Positions 45,043-55,499 of a stretch of DNA of 64,000 nt are shown piece after piece (the stretch's first letter is position 1; the number at the start of each line of letters is the position of its first letter). The notes beneath the pieces are model-generated. The model was not told the origin of the DNA and searched no databases. It saw nothing but the letters and a program-made list of their open reading frames with translations. The stretch comes from Candidatus Albibeggiatoa sp. nov. NOAA. GTDB taxonomy: Bacteria; Pseudomonadota; Gammaproteobacteria; Beggiatoales; Beggiatoaceae. The DNA is taken from contig JAOXRS010000116.1 in the NCBI GenBank assembly GCA_025800385.1, positions 62,001 through 126,000 of the forward strand, given 5' to 3'. The translations under genes were made by a program, and so were the position numbers.

Positions 45043-47745
45043 TTATTGATTAACAGAAGACCAAATAGATTGTTGAGAATCTTCTAGTTTGCTGAAAATT
45101 TCCAACTTCACATCAGTCGCGCCAAGGCGGTGATAATTGCCACCATAGAATAAGTTAAAGTTGACATCCATGGATTCAGGAATGTAAAAACCAACAAAGC
45201 CTAAGCCTGTTTCTTCATCAATCATGCCGCCAACATCTAAGTTACTTTGAATATTATTGCCATAGACACCCACACCAATATAACTGCGTTCGTTGCCAAC
45301 AAGACTAGATACCGTTACAACATAATAACCTGCTTCTAGCACTTCAGTTTGATTGGTCGCACCGACTTCCATAGTGACAGGTCCATAGACAATATCAGTA
45401 TTGTCTTTTTTCACTGTAACACTGAGTTCAGTTAGTTTATTTAGGTAATCAACAACTTGTAAATTAACTGCAGTTGGTTGAGTTAAGCGGAAGCTGATAA
45501 ATGCAGGAGCTTCACCGTTACGACGTAATACAGAACCAGCACTAAATCCACCGGGGCTTGCACCGCTAGAGTTATTAATGGATAAACCCCACTGACCTTC
45601 TGTCTCACCTGTAGGTAAAGTCATTTCTGCGACGTAAAACCCTGCATCATTGATAGGTAGCCCATATTGACATACTTCATCAGTGCATGTGTTGTTGTCA
45701 GGAGCAGATAACGCGCCCAAGCCTGAGTACCATTTATTAATCCCTTCAAAATGCTGGTCAAAATAACCTGAGCTGGTTGTATATAAGAAATTACCCAATG
45801 GTGAAAAGCGGACAAAATCAAATCCATCAGCACTGGTTAAACCACTAGAAGAGACACCTTTAAAAGTCCGAATCTGTTCCCCTGTATTCATGTCTAACAA
45901 TTGAATTGACAAACTATATGAATCCAAAGCAGGAATAATATGGCTCGCGCCTTGGGCAATGCCCACTGCAACAGATTGGCTATTGGGTGCAATAGAGAAT
46001 GCTGAAATACTATCAAACGTACCTAACGTATTAAGCTGACGTTTTTCGCTAGTTGCCATATCCCATACAGCTAAACCTGTGCTATCTGCGGTCATAAAAG
46101 ATTGCCCATGAGGTAAAAATTGCACTAAGCGTACTTCATTTTCAATTGGGAAGTTTTGTGTGACTACACCTGTTGTTGCATCGCGTAATGAAAGCAAACT
46201 ACCCGCCGTTAACACTTGTGTGCCGTCTGCTGAAAAAGCCATTGCATTAATAGTTTCGCTGCTGACATCTTGCGACCAGATTAAGGCATTGTTTAAGTCT
46301 TGCAATTCTAATAAACCTTGCTTAAGCAATAACAGTTGATTATTCGGCGCAACGACTAAATCAAGAATAGCAGTTTGACTGGTGAAGTTTTGAATTTCTA
46401 AACCTGTTTCGACTTCCCATTGTTTCAACAGATTATCTTGACTGATAGAAATCAAACGCTGGCTATCCGCTGTAAAACGTAATGCTTGTACTTCTGCACT
46501 GTGCCCTTCAAACGTTTTGACAACATCATTTGTGTGCGTATCGATGAAACGAATAATATGGTCTTGCTTATCCGCAAATGCTAACCATTGACCATTTGGC
46601 GATAACTCAATCGTAGATAACTCATACTGTGTTGTCGGTTCTGTCGTGGTTTCTGCATCTGTCAAAGTGAATAATCTAGAACCTGTGATGGTATTCCACA
46701 CAATCAACTCACCTTGTTCAAATGAAGCCGCTTTTTGATTATCTGTAGATAACGCCGCAATAACCGTTGAAATATTAGTATTTTCACCAAAAGTTTGTGC
46801 AACATTGCCTGTGCTCATTTCGATAATATCCATAGGCGCATCGACATTGCCAAATAAAACCCACGTGCCATCAGATGAAAAACGCGCAAAATTAGCAATT
46901 TTATCCAACGTCACATCAACAGCTTGCCCTGTGGTTCGATCCCAAAGCTTAGTTGCATCATTATTTGCAGAACGACTGGATATTTGTAAAATTTGTTGAT
47001 CGTTTGGCGAGAATTGTAAGCCTGAAATAATAGTGCCTGTTTTCGGCGGATTATCTGTGGCTTCGGTAACAGTAAATGTTTGTAACACTTGGCTGGTTTC
47101 TATATCAATCACTTGCACTTGCGTATCAAAGCTATGATCGATAGGTGTATAGTAATTTTGATTCACGGCGATCAATAATTTACCATCACTCGATACATCA
47201 ATAGGAAATGCAGCACTGTTAAACGTACGCATTAATACACCAGATTCAATATTCCATTGTTCTGTGGTGGCTTTATTGGCAATGAATACTGATTGGCTAT
47301 CAGGTGCAAATGTGACGCGTTCATGCGGATTATAACCGACTAGCGTATTGCCAGACACATCAGTTAAAGTTTGGATCACATTACCCGTATTAAAATCGAT
47401 CACAACCCATTTTTTATCAGATGTACCAATCAACATTCGTTGACCATTTGGTGCAAACTCGACCAAAGTGATGGCTTTGCTTTGGCGGGCATAGCTACGT
47501 ACTTCTTGACCTGTTGCCATATCCCACAACTTGATCGTGCCATCTGCGCTGCCTGAGAGTAACCATTGATTATCAGGCGAAAAGTCGATGCTGGTCACCG
47601 ATTCAGTATGATTAACCGCTTGACCTGTATCCAGAAAAGTTTTAATCGGCTCGACAACATCTTCCGACCGTGCAGATTGCCCAAAACCAAGCCACAACAC
47701 GCAGCTATAAATGAGCCAGTGATACTTAGAGAATTTAGAAAACAT
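45043..47745 (-). CDS. Exported WD40-repeat protein with C-terminal beta-domain
   Basis: The 900-residue protein has a signal peptide (WLIYSCVLWLGFGQSARS). A WD40 region of about 13-14 blades (about residues 45-640) follows, in the style SVTSIDFSPDNQWLLSGSAD, then GTIKLWDMATGQ. WD blades suggest one or two propellers that bind proteins, here in the periplasm or outside. The last 250 residues form a separate beta-rich, Gly-rich domain (EAGYYVVTVSSLVGNERSYI, DMVNFNLFYGGNYH-like) that may be a carbohydrate- or cell-surface-binding domain. Exported WD40 proteins are unusual. The function is unknown. It is divergent from hisD. Confidence 0.75.
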   Translation of the reverse strand: MFSKFSKYHWLIYSCVLWLGFGQSARSEDVVEPIKTFLDTGQAVNHTESVTSIDFSPDNQWLLSGSADGTIKLWDMATGQEVRSYARQSKAITLVEFAPNGQRMLIGTSDKKWVVIDFNTGNVIQTLTDVSGNTLVGYNPHERVTFAPDSQSVFIANKATTEQWNIESGVLMRTFNSAAFPIDVSSDGKLLIAVNQNYYTPIDHSFDTQVQVIDIETSQVLQTFTVTEATDNPPKTGTIISGLQFSPNDQQILQISSRSANNDATKLWDRTTGQAVDVTLDKIANFARFSSDGTWVLFGNVDAPMDIIEMSTGNVAQTFGENTNISTVIAALSTDNQKAASFEQGELIVWNTITGSRLFTLTDAETTTEPTTQYELSTIELSPNGQWLAFADKQDHIIRFIDTHTNDVVKTFEGHSAEVQALRFTADSQRLISISQDNLLKQWEVETGLEIQNFTSQTAILDLVVAPNNQLLLLKQGLLELQDLNNALIWSQDVSSETINAMAFSADGTQVLTAGSLLSLRDATTGVVTQNFPIENEVRLVQFLPHGQSFMTADSTGLAVWDMATSEKRQLNTLGTFDSISAFSIAPNSQSVAVGIAQGASHIIPALDSYSLSIQLLDMNTGEQIRTFKGVSSSGLTSADGFDFVRFSPLGNFLYTTSSGYFDQHFEGINKWYSGLGALSAPDNNTCTDEVCQYGLPINDAGFYVAEMTLPTGETEGQWGLSINNSSGASPGGFSAGSVLRRNGEAPAFISFRLTQPTAVNLQVVDYLNKLTELSVTVKKDNTDIVYGPVTMEVGATNQTEVLEAGYYVVTVSSLVGNERSYIGVGVYGNNIQSNLDVGGMIDEETGLGFVGFYIPESMDVNFNLFYGGNYHRLGATDVKLEIFSKLEDSQQSIWSSVNQ

Positions 47746-48063
47746 GATATAGACCTATAAATTTTGGCTAAATTATTAGGAACAAAGCCTAGCAGCAAAT
47801 TGACCAATATCTAGTTTAAAGCAGTATCTTATGCGCCGATCTAAGATTTTCAGGTCTTTTCGTGATTGAATAAAAGGTGGAAGTATCATGTTGAGTGGTT
47901 AAATGAGCACATTTTAGCCACTAAAATGGTGGCATCATCATTCACCTAAAATTTATCGACCTCAATATTTTTTAAATTTCAACCAAGCATCTGACATTTT
48001 CGCTTGTATTTCGTTTATTATTGCGTATGTACTTATTGAAAATATCTAAAAAGTAGAACAGTT
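47746..48063. other. 318-bp divergent promoter region between the WD40 gene and hisD
   Basis: The stretch must carry both promoters. No histidine attenuator, inverted operator, repeat or RNA is clear. Confidence 0.4.
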
Positions 48064-49365
48064 ATGTTAACGCCAAAACGTTTAAATACCAGCTTAGAAA
48101 ACTTTGAAACTGAATTGCAACAATTATTAGATTGGCAATCTGTGTCAGATGAAGGCGTTGTAAGCACAGTCAAAGAAATTTTAAATGCAGTGCGCACGGA
48201 AGGTGATTCAGCACTATTAAACTACACACAAAAATTTGATGGGCTACAAGCGCAAACAGGCAGTGAATTAAAAGTCTCGCCAGAAAGAATGCAGCAAGCA
48301 TTAGAGAATTTAGATTCAAAACAACGTGAAGAATTAGAAAAAGCAGCGGCAAGGGTTCGGAGCTATCACGAACATCAAAAGCAAGATTCTTGGCAATATG
48401 AAGAAGCAGATGGCACAATTTTAGGCCAACAAGTCACACCTTTAGATAAAGTCGGTCTATATGTCCCAGGGGGCAAAGCTGCTTACCCTTCCTCTGTATT
48501 AATGAATGCGATTCCTGCCAAAGTTGCAGGTGTGCAAGATATTGTCATGGTTGTACCCGCGCCAAAAGGCGAGTTAAACGATATGGTATTAGCCGCTGCA
48601 GTGATTGCGGGTGTGGATCAAGTATTTACCATTGGTGGTGCACAAGCCGTTGCTGCATTAACTTATGGTACAGAAACCGTGCCTCGAGTGGATAAGATTG
48701 TAGGCCCCGGTAATATTTATGTTGCAACAGCGAAAAGCCTTGTGTTTGGTACAGTTGGCATTGACATGATTGCAGGCCCTTCAGAAATTCTGGTCGTGTG
48801 TGATGGGAAAACTAATCCTGATTGGATCGCCATGGATCTATTCTCCCAAGCAGAGCATGATGAACAAGCACAATCGATTTTCTTATGTCCTGATGCTGAT
48901 TTTATCGAAGCGGTTCAAAACAGCATGAATAAATTACTTGCTGAAATGCCACGCGCTGACATTATCAAAACCTCGATTAATGGTCGTGGCGCATTGATTC
49001 AAGTACAAGATTTAGAGGATGCGATTCGAGTCACTAATATTATTGCGCCTGAACACTTGGAGTTATCAATTGAAGACCCGCAAACATGGGCAAAAAAAGT
49101 CCGTCATGCTGGGGCTATTTTCATGGGACGTTATACTGCAGAAGCTTTAGGCGATTACTGTGCAGGGCCAAATCACGTTTTACCAACATCGCAAACAGCC
49201 CGTTTTTCTTCACCATTAGGTGTATATGACTTTCAGAAACGTTCGTCTTTGATTATGTGTTCAGATGATGGAGCACACGTTTTAGGTCAAACGGCTTCGG
49301 TATTAGCAAGAGGGGAAGGCTTAACCGCTCACGCCCGTTCGGCAGAATATCGGATTAAGTCATAA
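48064..49365 (+). CDS. hisD: Histidinol dehydrogenase
   Basis: The 433-residue product is a full-length HisD, the Zn- and NAD-dependent enzyme of the last two steps of histidine synthesis. It shows [52 protein letters not shown], the Zn ligands near AEHDEQAQ and the [20 protein letters not shown] motif. No other his gene lies beside it. A terminator follows 12 bp after the stop. Confidence 0.97.
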   Translation: MLTPKRLNTSLENFETELQQLLDWQSVSDEGVVSTVKEILNAVRTEGDSALLNYTQKFDGLQAQTGSELKVSPERMQQALENLDSKQREELEKAAARVRSYHEHQKQDSWQYEEADGTILGQQVTPLDKVGLYVPGGKAAYPSSVLMNAIPAKVAGVQDIVMVVPAPKGELNDMVLAAAVIAGVDQVFTIGGAQAVAALTYGTETVPRVDKIVGPGNIYVATAKSLVFGTVGIDMIAGPSEILVVCDGKTNPDWIAMDLFSQAEHDEQAQSIFLCPDADFIEAVQNSMNKLLAEMPRADIIKTSINGRGALIQVQDLEDAIRVTNIIAPEHLELSIEDPQTWAKKVRHAGAIFMGRYTAEALGDYCAGPNHVLPTSQTARFSSPLGVYDFQKRSSLIMCSDDGAHVLGQTASVLARGEGLTAHARSAEYRIKS

Positions 49366-49377
49366 AGAGGAAATAAG

Positions 49378-49415
49378 GACTACTGGAGAATATGACTGCT
49401 TCAGTAGTCTTTCTT
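49378..49415. terminator. Terminator hairpin between hisD and rpmE
   Basis: GACTACTG (49378-49385) and CAGTAGTC (49402-49409) are perfect inverted repeats with a 16-nt loop, followed by TTTCTT. It begins 12 bp after hisD and lies 21 bp from the opposite-strand rpmE stop, so it may serve both convergent genes. Confidence 0.7.
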
Positions 49416-49436
49416 AAGGCTTGTAAATCTAATAAA

Positions 49437-49649
49437 TTAAGCCGCTTTCTTTCTTGAGTATTTACGACGGAATTTATCAACACGACCCGCTGTATCAACG
49501 ATTTTTTGCTTACCAGTGTAGAAAGGGTGGCATTCTGAGCATACGTCAATGTGAACCGCCTTGCCTGCTGTTGAACGAGTTGTAAAACTGTTACCACAAC
49601 TACAAGTTACTGTAATTTCTTCATATTTAGGATGAATTTTTGCTTGCAT
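49437..49649 (-). CDS. rpmE: Large-subunit ribosomal protein bL31 (zinc-type)
   Basis: The 70-residue product from the ATG at 49649 starts [20 protein letters not shown] and contains CSCGNSF and [14 protein letters not shown]. The CxC and CxxC pairs show the zinc-binding (C+) form of L31. The frame extends nine codons upstream, but homologues start at this Met. The protein ends in the basic tail [10 protein letters not shown]. It is single-gene and convergent with hisD. Confidence 0.95.
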   Translation of the reverse strand: MQAKIHPKYEEITVTCSCGNSFTTRSTAGKAVHIDVCSECHPFYTGKQKIVDTAGRVDKFRRKYSRKKAA

Positions 49650-50101
49650 AGCACTAAAACCTTTGCACTTACCCATCGGAATGTTAAGCTATCAAATTCT
49701 AAAGAAAAACTTTTAAATTATCAAGCTGTTTGTGCATAACAAGCTGAAAAATCTATGTACATAAGTAATTAGACAAAAATAACTCAACATTATGTATATA
49801 AATAGTGAAAAATGTAAACTTATTCCCTACAGTAAAAAATATCTGATCCATGACATAAAATTAAAGAAACAGCTGCCTTACCACTATAGAATAGATTAAT
49901 ATATCCTTGATTTGCTTGTCGTCTAAGCAACACTAAACCTTCATCGGACTAAATAGAAAATCTCCGTTTAGGTACAACAGCACTCCTTAAAAGTTAAAAG
50001 CCATATAACGTAATAAGTGCTTTATGTTCCCAAACTCAGGTTGTTAAATATTTCTCGAAGCAAAAACTTTATAAGGCCAATTAAGTAAATTATTCATAGC
50101 T
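49650..50101. other. 452-bp intergenic stretch with a possible decayed coding remnant
   Basis: On the minus strand about 49990-49820 a coherent frame reads VLLYLNGDFLFSP, changes frame, and continues EGLVLLRRQANQGYINLFYS and GKAAVSLILCHGSD before stopping. It looks more like decayed protein sequence than random DNA, but I cannot name a family. No promoter or RNA was recognised. It precedes the LRR gene's 3' end. Confidence 0.3.
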
Positions 50102-51484
50102 TTATGCAGACAGATTTAAATCATTGCGTACTTTAAGTAAATCTACATAACCATTACTCAATCCTAGTTGTTCAGTTGAGGACTCAGTCATGGGGTTTTG
50201 ACTAATATCTAAATAATCTAGTTTAGGCAATGAAAATACTGAATGGGGCAAGCTTGTTAAATGATTACAACTTAAATCTAATTCATTTAAATTTTCCAGT
50301 TGCCCTAACTCTTCTACCTCTTTTAAGTCATTACCACTCACATCTAAAGTATGTAGATTTTTCAACTGTTCAAACCCTTTCAGGTCACGCAATTCTGTTC
50401 CATGTAAATATAAACGACTTAGATTCTTTAGTCTTCCAAGTTCTTCACTATTCAGCAAGGTATTACTACTTAAATCCAAAGTATTAAGGAACTCTAATTG
50501 CTCTAATTCTGTTAAACTCAGTCTTCCAATACAGGCGGCATCTAAACGACTTAGATGCTTTAATTGCCCTAATTTTTCTATACTTTGCACATTCGTGCCT
50601 GCTATGTCTAAATGGTGCAGATTTTTCAGTTGTGTTAACTCTTCCATGATTTGTTGTTCATTGCGATATAGTTCCAAACCACTTAAATCTAAACTGCTGA
50701 GGTTTTCGAATTGGCTTAATCCTTTAAGACTTTGTAGTTTTGTACCACTTAGAGTTAAACTCACTAGGTTTTCTGGATGTTCTAATTCTCCTATCATTTT
50801 TAGTTCTGTACCACTTAAATCTAAGCTATTGACTTGTTTAAATCGCCGAAACTCATCCCAACTCATTGACTCAGCAGCTTGTAAACTGATATTGCGTACA
50901 TTTTCTAGTGCCTCTAAACCCTTTAAATTGTATAACTCTGAACCACTTAGATTAATACTGTCCAAGTTTTCCAGCTTATCTATCCCTTCTATAGTTTTTA
51001 ACTGATTCCAACTCAAATCCAAACTATGAATATTCGATAATTTAAAAACCCATTTGGGTATTTCAGTCAATCGGTGACTACTTATATCCAAAAAGCGTAA
51101 ATAAGGTAAATCAAAAATATCTTCCGGGGCTTGGTAAGAAAATAGCGTTAACTTTAAGCCTAAGATGTTTTCAGGTGGTAGATTGAGCTTTTTAAAGTCA
51201 GCGTAATGTACAATCAAGCCAGATATATCAGCAACTTGACGTAAGGGGTTACCACGTAAATCTAGCTTTTTTAAATTTTTTAGTTGCTTTATTTCATCTG
51301 GTATAACTTGAATCGCATTATCAGCTAAATCTAATGTTTTTAAATGGGTTAGCCTGAAAATTTCGGGGGGAATAATAGGTAATTCTAAATCACTATAACT
51401 GATTAAACGTAAATGTTTTTGCTGGGTCTGCTCACATTTATCGATTTGCCACAAAATATCAGGTGGGGTTTTAAATTGATTCAT
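50102..51484 (-). CDS. Cytoplasmic leucine-rich-repeat protein
   Basis: The 460-residue protein is made almost wholly of leucine-rich repeats, about 17 of 21-23 residues, of the pattern 'L..LkNL..LDLSgt.L..l.gl' (for example LENLDSINLSGSELYNLKGL). The first part has the LPxxI type (EIKQLKNLKKLDLRGNPLRQ). There is no signal peptide, membrane segment or effector domain. It is a likely binding module. It lies beside an exonuclease gene on the same strand and back-to-back with the TIR operon, so it may be a sensor in that cluster; this is inference. Confidence 0.8.
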   Translation of the reverse strand: MNQFKTPPDILWQIDKCEQTQQKHLRLISYSDLELPIIPPEIFRLTHLKTLDLADNAIQVIPDEIKQLKNLKKLDLRGNPLRQVADISGLIVHYADFKKLNLPPENILGLKLTLFSYQAPEDIFDLPYLRFLDISSHRLTEIPKWVFKLSNIHSLDLSWNQLKTIEGIDKLENLDSINLSGSELYNLKGLEALENVRNISLQAAESMSWDEFRRFKQVNSLDLSGTELKMIGELEHPENLVSLTLSGTKLQSLKGLSQFENLSSLDLSGLELYRNEQQIMEELTQLKNLHHLDIAGTNVQSIEKLGQLKHLSRLDAACIGRLSLTELEQLEFLNTLDLSSNTLLNSEELGRLKNLSRLYLHGTELRDLKGFEQLKNLHTLDVSGNDLKEVEELGQLENLNELDLSCNHLTSLPHSVFSLPKLDYLDISQNPMTESSTEQLGLSNGYVDLLKVRNDLNLSA

Positions 51485-51634
51485 TGTTATCCAACTTTAC
51501 TTAAAAATTTTACTCTTGGTGTGTAACATGACAGTATAAGTTATCGCGAACCTTTTTATAAAACTCTACTCTTTTTTAGTTATTTTACTTGAACCTACCT
51601 AGCCTAAAACACAGAGCATTTTTAATTTATATGC

Positions 51635-52156
51635 TTAATTTAAGCTGATTTTTAAGCCCATTTCATTTTTCATATAAAGCAAAGCCTCTGCATTTCCCAT
51701 CGCATCATCAACTGGATGGTGGGTGTGCTTGGTTTTTCTCAGATGCTTGAAATTCTGAAACATATCAGATACCAAACCTTTATATAGAGAACCAATATTA
51801 TTAGAACTGAATCCAAACGGATTGTTTCCCGTAAAATGATGAAAATACCAATTAATAAACTGCCAATCAAAACCATTATTATCACTGAAAAATAGCGGTC
51901 TTGACTTAGAATGTTCAGCAATCCAGTCGGCAAATTGCAGCATCACAACTTTAGGGTCATCAAAAGCCAAAGTCTCTTCACGACTAAAACCTGATACGGC
52001 AAGGGCTTCAGGTATCCATTTATCGCTAATGGGCTTCAATTTCCCATAAAAAGTTTTATCTAACTGCTTATCAACCAATACAGCACCAAAAGAGATCATA
52101 GAATAATCTCCCGGTATCGTGCCATCACTTTCAACATCAACAATAATTACACTCAT
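51635..52156 (-). CDS. DEDDh 3'-5' exonuclease, RNase T/DnaQ fold
   Basis: The 173-residue protein has the ordered acidic residues of the DnaQ-like fold: IIVDVESDGTIPGDYSMISF (D7, E9), FFSDNNGFDWQFINWYF (D about 97), and HTHHPVDDAMGNAEALLY (H about 148 and D about 153). It should remove nucleotides from 3' ends of DNA or RNA. It is short and lacks other domains, as in RNase T and oligoribonuclease. The start is 155 bp from the divergent TIR gene, so the two may share a promoter region. Confidence 0.8.
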   Translation of the reverse strand: MSVIIVDVESDGTIPGDYSMISFGAVLVDKQLDKTFYGKLKPISDKWIPEALAVSGFSREETLAFDDPKVVMLQFADWIAEHSKSRPLFFSDNNGFDWQFINWYFHHFTGNNPFGFSSNNIGSLYKGLVSDMFQNFKHLRKTKHTHHPVDDAMGNAEALLYMKNEMGLKISLN

Positions 52157-52311
52157 GATATATGACCTATAAAATAATAAGTTGCATCCTATTCTATCAT
52201 CCCATCAAACCTCTTATACCAAGCGAAGTAAAATAGTATCAAAATATCTTCTTTCTATGAAAAAAGCGGTTTACAATAGCCTAAACAGTATTTAGCCAGA
52301 GAAGACTAGGT

Positions 52312-55300
52312 ATGAATGCCGCATTTATTTCTTATTCACGTAAAAATAAGCCTTTTATACAAAAGCTAGCTGATGCATTTAAACAAGCGAAACGTAAAGT
52401 GTGGATTGACTGGGAAGGCATTCCGCATGGTTCTGACTGGTGGAATGAAATTGAGTCAGGCATTGAAACCGCAAACGCCTTCATCTTCATCATTACCCCC
52501 GAATCTTTAGAATCTGAAGTATGTGCTCGAGAATTAGAGCACGCGCTTAAAAATAATAAAAAACTTGTTCCTATTCTACATAAAGAGGTTACGGGGGAAA
52601 TTCCACACGCCTTGGCCAAATTAGATTGGATTTTTTTCCGTGATGAACAAGATGGTTTTACTCAATCTTTTTTAGAACTATTGGATACACTCGATACGGA
52701 TTTAGAATCAGCTAAAACTCATACCCGCTTACTTACCCGTGCCTTAGACTGGGAAAGCCATGATTTTGGTAATAGTTATTTACTACATGGCCAAGATTTA
52801 CGTAATGCCCGTCAGTGGATTACGTCACCATCACAAGGTGCACCTCGTCCCACAGAACTACATTTTCGTTATATTGCAACTAGCTCTGAATCTGAATCTA
52901 GAAATCAACGTCTTATAATTGTTGGCTTTGTTATTGTAATCGCAGTGACTATGTTATTGGCCTTTTATGCAGAAGAGCACCGTAAAGAAGCAGAAGCCAA
53001 TCATGTGAAAGCAGAAGCCAATCGTGTGAAAGCAGAACATCAACAGCATTTAGCAATGGTTAATGGTATTGAAGCAATGTCTTACTTGTCAGAAGCTTAT
53101 CTTGCAACTAGTCAAGAGCTAGATGCCTTGTATTATGCAGTGAGTGCATTAAAGGGCTTAAATAACTTAGAAAAACAACATTATACTAAAGAGATTGGCG
53201 ATCAAATAAATAAATTAGAGAAAAAAGTTAAACAGCGTGCTGAAAAGGCGATCAACCAAACCCGAGAACGTAATCGTTTAGAATTGCATGTTGAGAAGGT
53301 GCAAACGGTTGCATTTACGCCTAAAAATAATTTCTTACTTTCTGGAAGTTCAGATAATACTGTTAAGCTATGGACAGTAAAAGGTGAAAAACTACTTGAA
53401 TATCAACATAATAATAGTATTTATGGGCTTGCAGTGGCTAATGATGATAGCTTTTTTGCCTCAGCTAGTGCTGACAACACTGTTAAATTATGGCAACTAC
53501 CAAAAGACAAAAATGAATGTATAGCAAAAGATAAAGATGCATGTGTAAAGATACGTGAACCCTTGGGCAAATTACCGCATTGCTCCAAAGTTTATGCAGT
53601 AGACATTAGCTCAGATAATAAATTTATTGCAACCGCTTCGAGTAAAGATGGTATACAAATATGGGCAGCTCCAAATAAGAAAAGTGTATATCAAAAAACA
53701 CAACAACCATTGATTACTTTAAAAGAAGATAAGTTCTATCAAAAACAACCTATATTTGCAGTTAAATTTAGTCATAATGGAAAATATTTAGCGGCTGGCG
53801 GAGCTGATCGAATAGTTCGCTTATGGCAGTGGGACTCAAAGAGCTTGCAACTTACACCCATTAAGCAGTTTAAGACTCATAAAGATCGCATCTATGCTTT
53901 AGATTTTTCTCGGGACAAGGATAATACCACTCTGGTATCTGGAAGTGCGGATAATACGCTATGCTTTTGGAATATTCCTGCTGCTGACGAATTACCTCAG
54001 ACCAATGAATTTGAAGTAGTAGAAAAACCAGAGTATTCGTTAGAAGCCCATAATAATTGGGTTTATGATGTTAGTTATAAGCCATATGAATCTGACCAAG
54101 ATGCTAGGATGCTTGCATCATCCAGTGCTAACGGAGAAGTTAAATTATGGAGTGTAGATGGCACATTATTACGCACTTTCTCAGGTAGTTCGGCGCGAAC
54201 AACTGCATTAAGCTTTAGTTATGATGGAAAATGGTTAGCATCAGCAGGAGGTGATAATATTGTCCGTTTATACTATATGCCGACAGGTGGTGAGTCGATT
54301 AAAACCTTGGAAGGCCATACTTCAGGTTTAAAAGATGTAGATTTTAGCCCTAATAATTACAAAGGAAACCCTATTATTGCATCATCTGGTACAGACGGTA
54401 CTATTCGTATTTGGGATAGTGAAACATATCGCTTAGTCAGTACAATTCACCTGAGAAACCAGAATGAAAAAATAAATGTACGTGATGTTGATTTTGTTCC
54501 AATTAACGAATTTACACCAGAGGGATCACTTTATATTGCAGCAGCAACTTATAACAACACAGTCGCTTTCTATGATTTGCGGGATTTTATTAATAAAGAA
54601 AAAAGTTTTAATACAAGCGAAACACCTGAACCTGAACCTTTATTGCCACAACAAAAGCATAAAATTAAAAGTATTGCCCTACATCCCCAAAGACCTTTGC
54701 TAGCAACGACTTATTCAAAAAATATTAAATTATACCAGTATAATCTATCACCTTCAGAGCCTCTTCAAGTAAAACCACTGCCTTGTAAATTAGAAAGGCA
54801 GAAAGGTAGTTCATCTTGTGAATGTGAATTAGAAGGACACACAGGTAGTGTGTTAGCTATTAGCTTTAGTACTGATGGGCGTATTTTAGCCTCAAGTTCT
54901 ACTGATGGGACAGCACGTTTATGGCATTTTGATGAAAATCATCACTATACTGGCAAAAGTGTAAAGTTAGGAGTGACAAATAAACATAAGGATTGGGTAA
55001 ATAATTTGAGTTTTAGCCCTGATGGAAAGTATCTTGCGACAGCAGGTTCTGATAATTTGGTTAAACTATGGGATATAGAGACAGGCCAATTTATTAATAA
55101 TCTTGTTGATCCAGCCTTATCAACAATCAGTCATCGTGATTGGGTTTGGGATGTCAGTTTTGCACCTAGTTCAATTGGTGAACCTTATCTGGTATCAGGC
55201 GGTGCAGATAATTTAGTAAAAATTTGGACATACTCAGATTCAGGTGGCAAGCTAGTTAAAACATTAACAAGTCATAACGGCTGGGTTCGTTCAGCGGGTT

Positions 55301-55497
55301 TTCATCCTCATAAAAAAGAAGTTGTATCAGGTGGTGCAGATCAAAAAGTCATTTTATGGGATTTAGACAAAATTACTAAAAACCAAACAGATAAAGATAC
55401 AAATTTATTAAAAGCCGGTTGTAAGCTATTGAAGGACTATCTGACAAATAATAATAAACATCATGGTAACCAGATTTGTGAAGAAGATGGAACATAA
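52312..55497 (+). CDS. TIR-transmembrane-WD40 protein, likely conflict-system sensor/effector
   Basis: The 1061-residue protein opens with a TIR domain (residues 3-140): AAFISYSRKNKPFIQKLADA, VWIDWEGIPHGSDWWNEIES, FIFIITPESLESEVCAREL. The Glu in CARELE (about 74) fits the TIR catalytic position of NAD hydrolases, though the usual W of WCxxE is V. A membrane helix (about 202-222, RLIIVGFVIVIAVTMLLAFY) and a KAEANRVKAE-type coiled coil follow. Residues about 330-1030 hold about 12-13 WD40 blades (for example LLSGSSDNTVKLWTVKG). TIR domains of this type degrade NAD or make ADP-ribose signals. The SLOG gene starts 2 bp downstream. Confidence 0.88.
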   Translation: MNAAFISYSRKNKPFIQKLADAFKQAKRKVWIDWEGIPHGSDWWNEIESGIETANAFIFIITPESLESEVCARELEHALKNNKKLVPILHKEVTGEIPHALAKLDWIFFRDEQDGFTQSFLELLDTLDTDLESAKTHTRLLTRALDWESHDFGNSYLLHGQDLRNARQWITSPSQGAPRPTELHFRYIATSSESESRNQRLIIVGFVIVIAVTMLLAFYAEEHRKEAEANHVKAEANRVKAEHQQHLAMVNGIEAMSYLSEAYLATSQELDALYYAVSALKGLNNLEKQHYTKEIGDQINKLEKKVKQRAEKAINQTRERNRLELHVEKVQTVAFTPKNNFLLSGSSDNTVKLWTVKGEKLLEYQHNNSIYGLAVANDDSFFASASADNTVKLWQLPKDKNECIAKDKDACVKIREPLGKLPHCSKVYAVDISSDNKFIATASSKDGIQIWAAPNKKSVYQKTQQPLITLKEDKFYQKQPIFAVKFSHNGKYLAAGGADRIVRLWQWDSKSLQLTPIKQFKTHKDRIYALDFSRDKDNTTLVSGSADNTLCFWNIPAADELPQTNEFEVVEKPEYSLEAHNNWVYDVSYKPYESDQDARMLASSSANGEVKLWSVDGTLLRTFSGSSARTTALSFSYDGKWLASAGGDNIVRLYYMPTGGESIKTLEGHTSGLKDVDFSPNNYKGNPIIASSGTDGTIRIWDSETYRLVSTIHLRNQNEKINVRDVDFVPINEFTPEGSLYIAAATYNNTVAFYDLRDFINKEKSFNTSETPEPEPLLPQQKHKIKSIALHPQRPLLATTYSKNIKLYQYNLSPSEPLQVKPLPCKLERQKGSSSCECELEGHTGSVLAISFSTDGRILASSSTDGTARLWHFDENHHYTGKSVKLGVTNKHKDWVNNLSFSPDGKYLATAGSDNLVKLWDIETGQFINNLVDPALSTISHRDWVWDVSFAPSSIGEPYLVSGGADNLVKIWTYSDSGGKLVKTLTSHNGWVRSAGFHPHKKEVVSGGADQKVILWDLDKITKNQTDKDTNLLKAGCKLLKDYLTNNNKHHGNQICEEDGT

Positions 55498-55499
55498 AT

